From the IMG/VR virus record IMGVR_UViG_3300032287_001552, positions 1 to 29,437 of that record: 29,437 bases of DNA; one strand, given 5' to 3'. A model generated the notes under the pieces. That model had not been told where the DNA came from, searched no databases, and saw only the letters and a program-made list of their open reading frames with translations. Position 1 is the stretch's first letter. Each line of letters starts with the position of its first letter. The position numbers were made by a program, and so were the translations under genes. Source of the DNA: a virus. This document shows positions 14,291-20,981 of this stretch, piece by piece.

Positions 14291-14767
14291 TTACTTGTTA
14301 GTGATACTAGCGTTGCTTGTAGCACGCCAGTGAGAACTGCCACCATTGTTGTAGAGATACGCAGCAACTGCGATGTTGCAAGAAGGCTTCTGAAGTATCA
14401 GAACATCTGATGACTTGCAGATTGCTTTGGTTACAGAACGCCAAGTTGAATTGACCTGCAACAATCCAATGTCGTATGACTTCACTGCGCTGCACTTTCT
14501 GTATGTGCGCGCGTGTGACAGTTCACAATTCCTGTGTGATTTGTTCTTGTGATAGTTCCAGCCGATTGCGCGTGGCTGGCAGCGAGATTCACGGTACATA
14601 ATCGGCGCGAACACGCGCACTGGCAGACCTGCCTTGCGCAACGCATCGTGCCATTCTGGACATGGCAAGCCTTTGATGGGTGCTGCGTCTGCGTCACGCA
14701 GCGAGAAGGTGAGAAGTAGAAGATTGATGATGAATGCGACAATGATGAATCTGGTTGTGCGTGTCAT
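14291..14767 (-). CDS. Secreted lysozyme-like / lytic transglycosylase protein
   Basis: This 158-residue protein has a signal peptide (MTRTTRFIIVAFIINLLLLT, likely cleavage near ADA-AP at 29). A lysozyme-fold catalytic domain follows: PIMYRESRCQPRAIG (Glu60 the likely acid), then SYDIGLLQVNSTW (99-109), a pair of motifs typical of SLT/lysozyme-like enzymes. Four or more Cys suggest disulphides outside the cell. It would cut peptidoglycan glycan strands. It is first in a leftward operon with two regulators, not in the lysis cassette, so it may remodel the wall or act in entry or superinfection. The ribosome-binding site on the minus strand is AGGAAAGGAAC. Confidence 0.75.
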   Translation of the reverse strand: MTRTTRFIIVAFIINLLLLTFSLRDADAAPIKGLPCPEWHDALRKAGLPVRVFAPIMYRESRCQPRAIGWNYHKNKSHRNCELSHARTYRKCSAVKSYDIGLLQVNSTWRSVTKAICKSSDVLILQKPSCNIAVAAYLYNNGGSSHWRATSNASITNK

Positions 14768-15075
14768 GGGTGTTCCTTTCCTGCCACGCTCAATGGGTGT
14801 TTCAGGGTTGCTGGCTGTCTTTGTACCCATCTGGCGTTTGCGTGTCTCACAGGGGCGCACAGCGCGTCTGGCTGTGGGTCTGGCTGCGCTGGCAGATTGT
14901 CTATGTCCAGCCTTGGCTGGTTGGTAGGGGTCAGTTGGTGTCCACCCTAGACAGACCCTGTGCCATTTCTGTGTCACCTGCCCTGAATCCCTTGTGGGGT
15001 GGGGCTTTGGCAGGGTCAAAAGAAATCTGCCCACAATGCGTGTGATGGGGTATCAGGTGTGCTTATAATGGGTGC
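14768..15075. other. Divergent intergenic region between leftward cassette and early genes
   Basis: No gene is supported in these 308 bases. They hold the rightward promoter module at 15021-15075, a tight inverted repeat CCAGCC/GGCTGG at 14907-14920, and a direct repeat of GTCTGGCTG with a 12-base period near 14867-14888. The leftward promoter is not obvious. TACAAA on the minus strand near 14820-14826 is a weak -10 candidate. The sequence is GC-richer than its neighbours. Confidence 0.6.
15021..15075 (+). promoter_or_regulatory. Early leaderless promoter, module copy 1
   Basis: A perfect TATAAT lies at 15064-15069, six bases before the ATG at 15076, so transcription should start at or beside the start codon. 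No TTGACA-like -35 is visible. The upstream block AGAAATCTGCCC...AATGCG recurs at the same distance before the gene at 22470. Confidence 0.75.
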
Positions 15076-15492
15076 ATGGAAACGAACAACACCCAATTCA
15101 ACACACCACTGCAAAACCGTCAAGACCGTGTATTCAGCGAATATGAAGAACTGCTTGCACAAGTCGCGCAAGGTGGCGTGACAGTAGAGACATCAGCACT
15201 GTTTGACCTTGAAGGTAATTGGACACCAGCACGATTGGTTGAAAACAAGTACGGCTTCTCATGGTTAGTGCTTGATGAGAACGGAAAGTCAAAAGGAATC
15301 TTTGTTCCCTACGCATCAAAGAAGCGTGAGACACAAGCAAAGCATGGATTTGTTGAAGGGAAAGTGCGTGTGCCAGCAAAAGCAGAAATGTGGGGTGGCA
15401 AGTTGATGCAGGCAGGTCTTGTGCCAGCAGATGAAGTTGGCACAGTCAAGCCAATTGAAATCATCACCACTGACCGATTCGCCAACAACTAA
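15076..15492 (+). CDS. Unrecognised early protein (METN start)
   Basis: This 138-residue soluble protein is not recognised. It has a helical N-terminal half (DRVFSEYEELLAQVAQG), a central strand-rich segment (WTPARLVENKYGFSWLVLDE) and a basic stretch (YASKKRETQAKHG). The start METN is shared with the genes at 22470 and 23186, all three under leaderless-type promoters. It is the first rightward early gene after the regulatory region, so it may be expressed first. Confidence 0.65.
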   Translation: METNNTQFNTPLQNRQDRVFSEYEELLAQVAQGGVTVETSALFDLEGNWTPARLVENKYGFSWLVLDENGKSKGIFVPYASKKRETQAKHGFVEGKVRVPAKAEMWGGKLMQAGLVPADEVGTVKPIEIITTDRFANN

Positions 15493-15506
15493 CAACCAAC
15501 ACACAT

Positions 15507-15522
15507 CAAAGGAAACCAAACC
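15507..15522 (+). promoter_or_regulatory. Conserved ribosome-binding leader, copy 1
   Basis: CAAAGGAAACCAAACC directly precedes the ATG at 15523. The AGGA core is the Shine-Dalgarno match, and the flanks are conserved in four other copies (18874, 22879, 23417, 24680). Confidence 0.75.
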
Positions 15523-15708
15523 ATGAACACAACATCAATCACCAGCCAACTTCAAAGCCTTCTTGCGACAGCAACTGAAGATTTCAATACAAAGCGCAAC
15601 GCATATGCACAATGCCAGCAGGGAAGTTTCAAGCCATACATGGAAGCAGCAGCACTTTTGGAACAAGTAGTCGCGCTGTGCGAATCAAACGGTATTGAAG
15701 TCAAGTAA
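15523..15708 (+). CDS. Small unrecognised early protein
   Basis: The 61-residue protein (MNTTSITSQLQSLLATATED...) is helical with two helices separated by CQQGSFKP. It has no recognised motif. It follows the leaderless gene with a conserved ribosome-binding leader and is followed by an intrinsic terminator, so the two form a short early transcript. Confidence 0.6.
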   Translation: MNTTSITSQLQSLLATATEDFNTKRNAYAQCQQGSFKPYMEAAALLEQVVALCESNGIEVK

Positions 15709-15725
15709 TCAATCACAACGCATCT

Positions 15726-15751
15726 GCCCCACCCTTAGTGGTGGGGCTTTT
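15726..15751 (+). terminator. Intrinsic terminator of first early transcript
   Basis: GCCCCACC (15726-15733), loop of 6, GGTGGGGC (15740-15747), then TTTTGTGTTT. This is a textbook rightward terminator. Its loop contains the stop codon of the leftward initiator-like gene, so the two features overlap. Confidence 0.85.
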
Positions 15752-16517
15752 GTGTTTCTGTGCGACATTCACACCAGCGTGATTTGTGTTGCTGTTCATC
15801 AGGGTCAAAGTCCACAATGAAACCAGCACCATCACACACAACACAATCAGCATCACCAATCACATCTGGCATGATGCGCTTCACCTGCGCAGGCTGATTC
15901 ACAATCAACTTGTTCAACTGCACATCAAGCATTGTTGCGCTAGGCACACTCAACTGCATCAACGCTGTTGTGACCTGCTGTTCAGTCCAGCCACCCTTCA
16001 ACGCGCCATTGATGATTGCCAGCAGCGAATGCCACGCACCTTTGCCTGTTGGGGTCTTTCCACCTGTGCGCTGTTTGTATGCGTTCCACCATTCATCAGC
16101 GATTGACTGCGCAGCAGTAGGTTCTTGACTCTGTATCAAACTGACTATGGTTCCTATGTCGTTTTTGTCGCCACCTGTGGGTGCGTTTTTGTCGCTAGGT
16201 AGGGACATTTTTGACGCTACCTGTGGAACTGTGATGACTGTGTATTGATTGCTTGTCATGTCACCATTTGCGCTGATGCGTTGTTTCTTGATAACAGCAC
16301 CAATCTCAATCAGTTCTGCCAATGCTCTGTCAATGCTCTTGACTGTGCAGTTGCATTTGGCAGCCAGCGTTGCTCTTGATGGGTGACACGCACCTGTTTC
16401 TTTATCTGCGTACCGTTGCAAGGTTCCGTACAAACGCACTGCTGTGGCTGTTATGTCTGAATACAAGACCCATTCTGGAATGATGCAGAAGTAGTTATCT
16501 GCGTTGATGTTGTTCAT
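15735..16517 (-). CDS. Replication initiator-like winged-helix protein
   Basis: In this 260-residue protein, residues about 10-95 form an HTH_36-like winged helix (VLYSDITATAVRLYGTLQRY, then CHPSRATLAAKCNCTVKSIDRALAELIEIGAV), as in phage replisome organisers and RepA/DnaD-type initiators. The middle (IADEWWNAYKQRTGGKTPTG, WHSLLAIINGAL) is helical and DnaD-like. The C-terminus has a possible zinc cluster, CVVCDGAGF and CEC. It is transcribed away from the repeat-rich gap 16518-16702, the likely origin. No helicase or primase is seen, so it would recruit host machinery. Confidence 0.65.
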   Translation of the reverse strand: MNNINADNYFCIIPEWVLYSDITATAVRLYGTLQRYADKETGACHPSRATLAAKCNCTVKSIDRALAELIEIGAVIKKQRISANGDMTSNQYTVITVPQVASKMSLPSDKNAPTGGDKNDIGTIVSLIQSQEPTAAQSIADEWWNAYKQRTGGKTPTGKGAWHSLLAIINGALKGGWTEQQVTTALMQLSVPSATMLDVQLNKLIVNQPAQVKRIMPDVIGDADCVVCDGAGFIVDFDPDEQQHKSRWCECRTETQKPHH

Positions 16518-16702
16518 TGGTTCTCACTCTCTGTGTTACAACCACTGATACTCTCACCAGTGGCTTCTGTACCCCTTTCTAGGAAGTCACAAGATAGTGC
16601 CTGTGGCGTACTCAATGTGAGAACACCACAGGCACTTTCACTTTCTCGCTATCAGTAACAGTTCTCACAACGGTGACGCACCCAACTGCAATGATGACCT
16701 GT
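16518..16702. other. Repeat-rich divergent gap, candidate origin or operator
   Basis: It contains GTTCTCAC at 16520-16527 and 16661-16668 and its inverted copy GTGAGAAC at 16617-16624. There is also an inverted repeat CCACTG/CAGTGG near 16542-16563, a TTCTAGG site (16577-16583) and the 11-bp hairpin at 16596-16636. It separates the initiator-like gene from the recombinase gene. An origin with iteron-like sites, or operators for both genes, fits equally. Confidence 0.5.
16596..16636. repeat. 11-bp perfect inverted repeat
   Basis: AGTGCCTGTGG (16596-16606) pairs with 16626-16636 across a 19-base spacer that contains GTGAGAAC. TTTCACTTTCT follows on the plus strand, so it could also act as an attenuator. 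Confidence 0.75.
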
Positions 16703-17623
16703 ATGAAAGCAATACAGAAACCAGAACACGGCAGCCTTGAATGGTTACAACTGCGACACAAGCACGATGGCAAAACCATCGTTGGTGCATCAGAAGTATC
16801 AGCCATCATGGGTGTCAATCCCTACAAGAACATCATTGACCTAGCCATTGAAAAGATGCAGCCACCAATGGTGCGAGATAAGAACGATGCAATGAAGCGT
16901 GGCATCTTTCTAGAGCAGGGACTATTGGACTACGCCAGCGATGAGATTGGCAGCAGGATTGTCACACCAGTTGACATGTACCTGAACGGCAGAATCATCA
17001 GCACGCTTGATGGTGTATGTGCTGACCCTTCACGATTGTTTGAAGCCAAAACCACAACAGGCTGGATTCAAGGTGATGCGTGTTTGCCTGAATGGTTCTG
17101 GCAGGCACAAGCACAGATGCACTGCACAGAAACACAAGTGGTGACATTCATTGTGCTTGACCGTCAGTTGCGTATCTCAATGTTTGATGTTCATCGTGAT
17201 GATGAAGCCATCGCTGAAATGGTTGCAAAGGTGGAAGCGTTCTGCGCAGCGATTGATGAAGAACGATTACCTGAAGAAGTGCCACTATCAGCAGAGCAAG
17301 TAGGGCTTTTGCACCCAACGCCAGATGGAACAGAAATTGAACTAGGCGCAGCAGGGCTGGAACTGTTGCAACGCTGGCAATCAGCAAAGGAAATGCTGAA
17401 GCATTATGAGCAAGAAGAACAAGACCTGAAAGATGCGCTTGCGAACTTGTTGCGCGAACATTCAGCAGGCACTGTTGATGGCAACAAGGTGGTCACATTC
17501 AAAGCGCAGAGCAGCACACGCTTTGACCAGAAAGCCTTTACTGATGCGAACCCTGACCTAGCAAAGCAGTATCAGAAAGCGTCATCATTCAGGGTGATGC
17601 GTGTTATGAAGGGTGCAATCTGA
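16703..17623 (+). CDS. YqaJ/lambda-exonuclease-type recombinase nuclease
   Basis: This protein of about 306 residues has the YqaJ signature: GSLEWLQLRH at the start, GASEVSAIMGVNPYKN, KRGIFLEQG, an Asp in TLDGVCADPSRLFEAKT with the ExK pair (E and K of FEAKT), and the QAQAQMHC motif. It should be a 5'-3' dsDNA exonuclease that makes single strands for the annealing protein encoded immediately downstream (overlap of one base). The C-terminal third is helical (EMLKHYEQEEQDLKDALANL). The start at 16703 fits the family. GTG 16673 and ATGs at 16691/16694 are alternatives. Confidence 0.85.
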   Translation: MKAIQKPEHGSLEWLQLRHKHDGKTIVGASEVSAIMGVNPYKNIIDLAIEKMQPPMVRDKNDAMKRGIFLEQGLLDYASDEIGSRIVTPVDMYLNGRIISTLDGVCADPSRLFEAKTTTGWIQGDACLPEWFWQAQAQMHCTETQVVTFIVLDRQLRISMFDVHRDDEAIAEMVAKVEAFCAAIDEERLPEEVPLSAEQVGLLHPTPDGTEIELGAAGLELLQRWQSAKEMLKHYEQEEQDLKDALANLLREHSAGTVDGNKVVTFKAQSSTRFDQKAFTDANPDLAKQYQKASSFRVMRVMKGAI

Positions 17624-18342
17624 TGAACATCTTTCAAGCATTGAATGAAGTGATGAAAGAAGTTGGTGCTGTTCGCAAGAATGAACGCAACACACATCAG
17701 AACTTCAACTTTCGTGGCATTGATTCAGTCATCAATGCTGTGTCACCAGCGTTCCGCAAGCATGGCATCTTCTGCACACCAACAGTTATCAGCAGTGAGT
17801 ATGAATCTGTGCAGGTTGGACAGAACAGAACAGTGATGGGTCACGCACGCGTCATGGTGTCTTACACATTCCACGCATCTGATGGTTCATCTGTGGCTGC
17901 AACAGTGAGCGCAGAGAGCATGGATAGTGGCGACAAAGCAACAGCAAAAGCAATGAGTGTTGCCTATCGCACAGCGTTGTTGCAGACATTGTGCCTACCC
18001 ACTGATGATGCAGACCCTGACGCAGACACCTATGAACGCTCACCAGTGGCTGCACCTGCACGCAAAGAAGAAGCAGTGCGCACCACACGCACAACACACA
18101 CCAACACAACACGCAACGATTCAAGACAAGCACCAAAGCGCAGTGACGCACAAGCAAACCTGATGCGCTCACTTCTAGAACAATGTGAAGTTGATGAACA
18201 ACTTGTGATTGATTCATTCAAAGTGCAGATTGATGACGCGACAGTGCCACAAGCAAAAACAATCATTGATGCGTTGTTGCGTTTGAAGAAGGGTGAATCA
18301 GAAATTGAAATCAACGCAGATGGCACACCAGTCATTCGCTGA
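17623..18342 (+). CDS. ERF-family single-strand annealing protein
   Basis: This 239-residue protein contains the ERF core: NIFQALNEVMKEVGAVRKNE, NFNFRGIDSVINAVSPAFRKHG, and MDSGDKATAKAMSVAYRTAL. ERF proteins anneal complementary strands and, with the upstream exonuclease, form a Red-like recombination pair that may circularise or concatemerise phage DNA. A low-complexity Thr/Arg linker (about 150-170) joins a C-terminal helical region. The ATG overlaps the exonuclease TGA by one base. Confidence 0.88.
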   Translation: MNIFQALNEVMKEVGAVRKNERNTHQNFNFRGIDSVINAVSPAFRKHGIFCTPTVISSEYESVQVGQNRTVMGHARVMVSYTFHASDGSSVAATVSAESMDSGDKATAKAMSVAYRTALLQTLCLPTDDADPDADTYERSPVAAPARKEEAVRTTRTTHTNTTRNDSRQAPKRSDAQANLMRSLLEQCEVDEQLVIDSFKVQIDDATVPQAKTIIDALLRLKKGESEIEINADGTPVIR

Positions 18343-18508
18343 TGGTGACCTGTTCAAAGTCGCCAACCAGCGTGGTGTGTTTGTGTTCAGGGGCTGGAAT
18401 CCTGATGAGTCTGTCAGGTGTTTTGGTGGCACTAGGGGCAGGGAACGCTGGCGCAGTTTCCCTGTGTCAGCAGGGCTGAAACCCTTACGCCATAAGGGTT
18501 CTAGGTAA
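18320..18508 (+). CDS. Small basic protein overlapping the ERF gene end
   Basis: The 62-residue frame starts inside the last codons of the ERF gene and contains GDLFKVANQRGVFVFRGWNP, then DESVRCFGGTRGRERWRSFP. This aromatic, Arg-rich, strand-like sequence looks like real protein, unlike chance frames. It covers most of the gap before the next promoter. No ribosome-binding site is clear, so expression would depend on ERF translation. Function unknown. Its end overlaps the hairpin at 18480-18500. Confidence 0.5.
   Translation: MAHQSFADGDLFKVANQRGVFVFRGWNPDESVRCFGGTRGRERWRSFPVSAGLKPLRHKGSR
18480..18500 (+). terminator. Short hairpin before the 18536 promoter
   Basis: AACCCTTA (18480-18487), loop CGCCA, TAAGGGTT (18493-18500) form a perfect 8-bp stem, then CTAGGTAATGTTG. 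The T-run is poor, so it may be a weak terminator or insulator between the recombination operon and the next promoter. Confidence 0.5.
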
Positions 18509-18535
18509 TGTTGCATCTTCCCCGATAAATGGTGC

Positions 18536-18547
18536 TAATCTGAACCC
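18536..18547 (+). promoter_or_regulatory. Leaderless -10 box
   Basis: TAATCT at 18536-18541, six bases before the ATG at 18548. The surrounding GGTGCTAATCTGA is identical to that before 22470. No -35 is evident. Confidence 0.65.
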
Positions 18548-18856
18548 ATGACATCAACACCAATCAACCCATTTGACATTGAATCTGCTGAACGCCACGC
18601 ACAATGCAAAGCAACAGCAGAAGCAATCTTCAATCAGTTCAGCCTTGCACCACGCAAGCATGGTAATCGCTGGTACGCAGAAATGGTCAATGCAGATGGC
18701 GCAACATTTGGTGAAGTGTTCAGCAACATCATTGATGGCAGTGCCACCTTTGGTGCGTACAAGACCAAGCGAGATGCAGCAGCACACACCATGTCAAATG
18801 GTGAGACATACAACTTCAAGCGTCTGTGTCACACAGTCGCATGGGAACTTGTCTAA
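18548..18856 (+). CDS. Unrecognised early protein
   Basis: This 102-residue protein has an N-terminal helix (DIESAERHAQCKATAEAIFN) followed by strand-like segments (HGNRWYAEMVNADGATFGEV) and a C-terminal helix. No motif is recognised. It begins at a leaderless-type promoter. The sequence rhythm and codon usage match its neighbours, so it is a real gene. Confidence 0.65.
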   Translation: MTSTPINPFDIESAERHAQCKATAEAIFNQFSLAPRKHGNRWYAEMVNADGATFGEVFSNIIDGSATFGAYKTKRDAAAHTMSNGETYNFKRLCHTVAWELV

Positions 18857-18873
18857 TCAACAACAACAATCAA

Positions 18874-18889
18874 CAAAGGAAACCAAGCC
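18874..18889 (+). promoter_or_regulatory. Conserved ribosome-binding leader, copy 2
   Basis: CAAAGGAAACCAAGCC sits immediately before the ATG at 18890. One base differs from the 15507 copy. Confidence 0.75.
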
Positions 18890-19387
18890 ATGAAAAAGTC
18901 AGAGATTGAAACAATCATCACAGCAACACCAGAAGCAATCTTCAAGGAAGATGTCAAGAGCGCATGGCGCAACTTCATCATTGTGGGATTTGAACAGGTC
19001 AAGAAGAATCACTACACAGCACCTGTCACTGTTGCCCTAGTCAAAGATGTGTGGTGTGCAGCACCAACAATGGAACTGCACATCAGCGACAAGGTACGCA
19101 AGCAGCCACTGCGCACAATCATTGCAACCAATTCATCATCACCACAGGCATTCCAATCATTGAAGATTGCACAGGCAGAACGCAAGAAGAACGCAGAGAA
19201 GCGTTACAAGCAACAACAAGAACTGATGAATGACATCAAGCCTGAACTGAACGCAGCGTTGAAGGCTTGTGGCGTGGACAACAAAGCATGGAACTTCAGT
19301 GACACCACATTCAAGATTGAAGTTGACTTGGACAACGCAGAACAACTGCTGAAGATTCTGCAATCCTTCGCAATCCTGACAGCATGA
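18890..19387 (+). CDS. Unrecognised early protein
   Basis: This 165-residue basic protein is helical at the start (KKSEIETIITATPEAIFKED), has a central beta-rich region with VTVALVKDVWCAAPTMELHI, and a Lys/Gln-rich coiled-coil part (KKNAEKRYKQQQELMNDIKP). No enzyme motif is seen. The stop overlaps the next start (ATGA), so it is cotranslated with the following gene. Confidence 0.65.
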   Translation: MKKSEIETIITATPEAIFKEDVKSAWRNFIIVGFEQVKKNHYTAPVTVALVKDVWCAAPTMELHISDKVRKQPLRTIIATNSSSPQAFQSLKIAQAERKKNAEKRYKQQQELMNDIKPELNAALKACGVDNKAWNFSDTTFKIEVDLDNAEQLLKILQSFAILTA

Positions 19388-19677
19388 ACCACATCATCAC
19401 AACTGATGTTGAATGGGCGCGTGGCTTTGGCGCAGGTTCATGGCGCGCCTATGCACGCATCAATGGACAGCGCACCAGCATGAACTGTATGCACAGTCAC
19501 AGCAGGCAAGACCTAGCAGAACGCTGTGCAATCAAATACTTCACACAAATCATTGCCCCACTTCCACAAGCAGAACTGATTGACATTGGTGATGGATTGA
19601 TGGAAGCACGCTGGACAAACAACAACAACACAATCACCACACGCCGATTCCGTTACCTACCAGAAAGAACCAACTGA
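19384..19677 (+). CDS. Unrecognised early protein
   Basis: The 97-residue protein has VEWARGFGAGSWRAYARING, then a His/Cys-containing segment (MNCMHSHSRQDLAERCA) and a strand-like end. Function unknown. It starts at an ATGA overlap and lies one base before the next gene, in a tight early operon. Confidence 0.6.
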   Translation: MNHIITTDVEWARGFGAGSWRAYARINGQRTSMNCMHSHSRQDLAERCAIKYFTQIIAPLPQAELIDIGDGLMEARWTNNNNTITTRRFRYLPERTN

Positions 19678-19678
19678 C

Positions 19679-20002
19679 ATGGGCATCAACACAAACCACT
19701 TCCTAACCTGCGACAAGCACGCATCTGCTGATTGTCCCTATGTGATGTCATCATCACTTGATGCCAGCATCAACAAGATTGTGAATGACGCAACTGAAGC
19801 AGGCTGGATATTCCACAAAGGCAAATGGCTATGCACACACTGCAAGCCAGCCATCATTGAAGTGTTCAAAGTGGACATTGAAGAACACGGAAACCTTCTG
19901 GTGTGGGTGCTGTCTGACAACACTGTTCAAGTGGCACATAGGCAAGATGATTCTGCTTCATGGGGGCAAACTTTCTACGGCAGGAGAAGTGGCAATGACT
20001 GA
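19679..20002 (+). CDS. Probable zinc-binding early protein
   Basis: In this 107-residue protein, CDKHASADC near the start and CTHC at about 54-57 give four Cys/His ligand pairs suited to one zinc site, within a helix-strand context (KIVNDATEAGWIFHKGKWLC). Small Cys-cluster proteins of this kind occur in actinophage early regions. The end overlaps the next gene by 8 bases. Function unknown. Confidence 0.6.
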   Translation: MGINTNHFLTCDKHASADCPYVMSSSLDASINKIVNDATEAGWIFHKGKWLCTHCKPAIIEVFKVDIEEHGNLLVWVLSDNTVQVAHRQDDSASWGQTFYGRRSGND

Positions 20003-20492
20003 ACAACCAGACCTATTCAGCATCACTGATGATGATGCGTTGACCTACAACGGCACAGCAGGTGCAGTGAACCAGCCAGCCAGCCAACAACGCGCCAAGC
20101 GTGAAGCCAGCAACGGCGCAGCCACAGAGCGCGCAAGGCTCATTCTGAATGTTCTTGCTGAACTGCCTGATGGCGCAACTTGGAAACAACTTGGAAGCGT
20201 TCTGACGCTGCATCATGGGCAGGTATCTGGTGCGCTATCCAATCTGCACAAATCAGGTCATGTGTTCATGCTGCACAAGCAGAAAGACAGATGCCATCTG
20301 TATGTTCACGCCAAGTTCCGTGTGAACTACACAACTGATGAACGGATTGATGAGCCTGCACAAACCAAAGCAGGGAAGCGCAACGCAGACATGGAACGAT
20401 TACTGCAAGCAATCATCATTGGCATTCAGATGGGCAGGGTGCGTGACAGCGTTGTTGAATCCATTGTGGAAGAACTGCGCAACACTGACTGA
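19995..20492 (+). CDS. Winged-helix DNA-binding protein
   Basis: In the middle of this 165-residue protein lies a MarR-like winged helix: RLILNVLAELPDGATWKQLG, then LHHGQVSGALSNLHKSGHVF and a short wing (CHLYVH). The start MTEQPDLFSITDDD is acidic. It is probably a transcription or replication regulator. The ATG at 19995 has AGGAGAAG upstream. A longer in-frame extension to 19785 overlaps the previous gene and is not supported. Confidence 0.68.
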   Translation: MTEQPDLFSITDDDALTYNGTAGAVNQPASQQRAKREASNGAATERARLILNVLAELPDGATWKQLGSVLTLHHGQVSGALSNLHKSGHVFMLHKQKDRCHLYVHAKFRVNYTTDERIDEPAQTKAGKRNADMERLLQAIIIGIQMGRVRDSVVESIVEELRNTD

Positions 20493-20505
20493 TACCATCA
20501 GCCAT

Positions 20506-20961
20506 GTGACAGCAGAAGAACCACCAGCCAGAAAAGGTGACTGCCCATGTGGGTGTGGTCTATTTGGCAACATCACCAACCAGCGTCATGTGCGTGGCTG
20601 CGTGTGCAAACGCTGCATGGGCGCACGCAATCGGCGCAAAGGATTGAGCAAGCAGCGCACAGCACGCAAGCAACTTGGTGTTGGTGCGTCACACAAGTTT
20701 GGTGATGGCAATGAAGAACGCTGGCAATCAATGTTTGCCAATGAAGTGAAAGCAGGCAAACAGATTCAACCTGCTGTCACTGCATGGTTACGCATTGAAC
20801 AGCAAGTGCTTTCTAACGCACCTGACTTTGGCAATAGACGCAAACCCACACGCGCTGTCCTGATGCCTGATGGCTGGTCTGATGGGTTGGTGATGGTGCG
20901 TCTGTCAGTATGGGCAGAAATAATTGCACCAGCCCTAGAAGCGTTCTACGGCGAAAACTAA
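20506..20961 (+). CDS. Probable PD-(D/E)XK nuclease, resolvase-like
   Basis: This protein of about 151 residues starts from the GTG at 20506. The N-terminal Cys cluster (CPCGCG, then GCVCKRCMG) should bind zinc and is followed by a basic NRRKGLSKQRTARKQLG stretch. GDGNEERWQSMFANEVKAGK contains a Glu-x-Lys pair like the catalytic core of PD-(D/E)XK nucleases, and MPDGWSDGLVMVRLS is a late strand. Actinophage proteins of this shape are annotated as Holliday junction resolvases. That role fits its place near the recombination genes but is not proven. Confidence 0.55.
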   Translation: MTAEEPPARKGDCPCGCGLFGNITNQRHVRGCVCKRCMGARNRRKGLSKQRTARKQLGVGASHKFGDGNEERWQSMFANEVKAGKQIQPAVTAWLRIEQQVLSNAPDFGNRRKPTRAVLMPDGWSDGLVMVRLSVWAEIIAPALEAFYGEN

Positions 20962-20981
20962 CCACCAGAAAGACAGCACTG

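Noticed and set aside
14634-15045. Two plus-strand frames across the leftward promoter region
   Set aside because: They are Trp/Val/Cys-rich, without motifs, antisense to the lysozyme-like gene and running through regulatory repeats.
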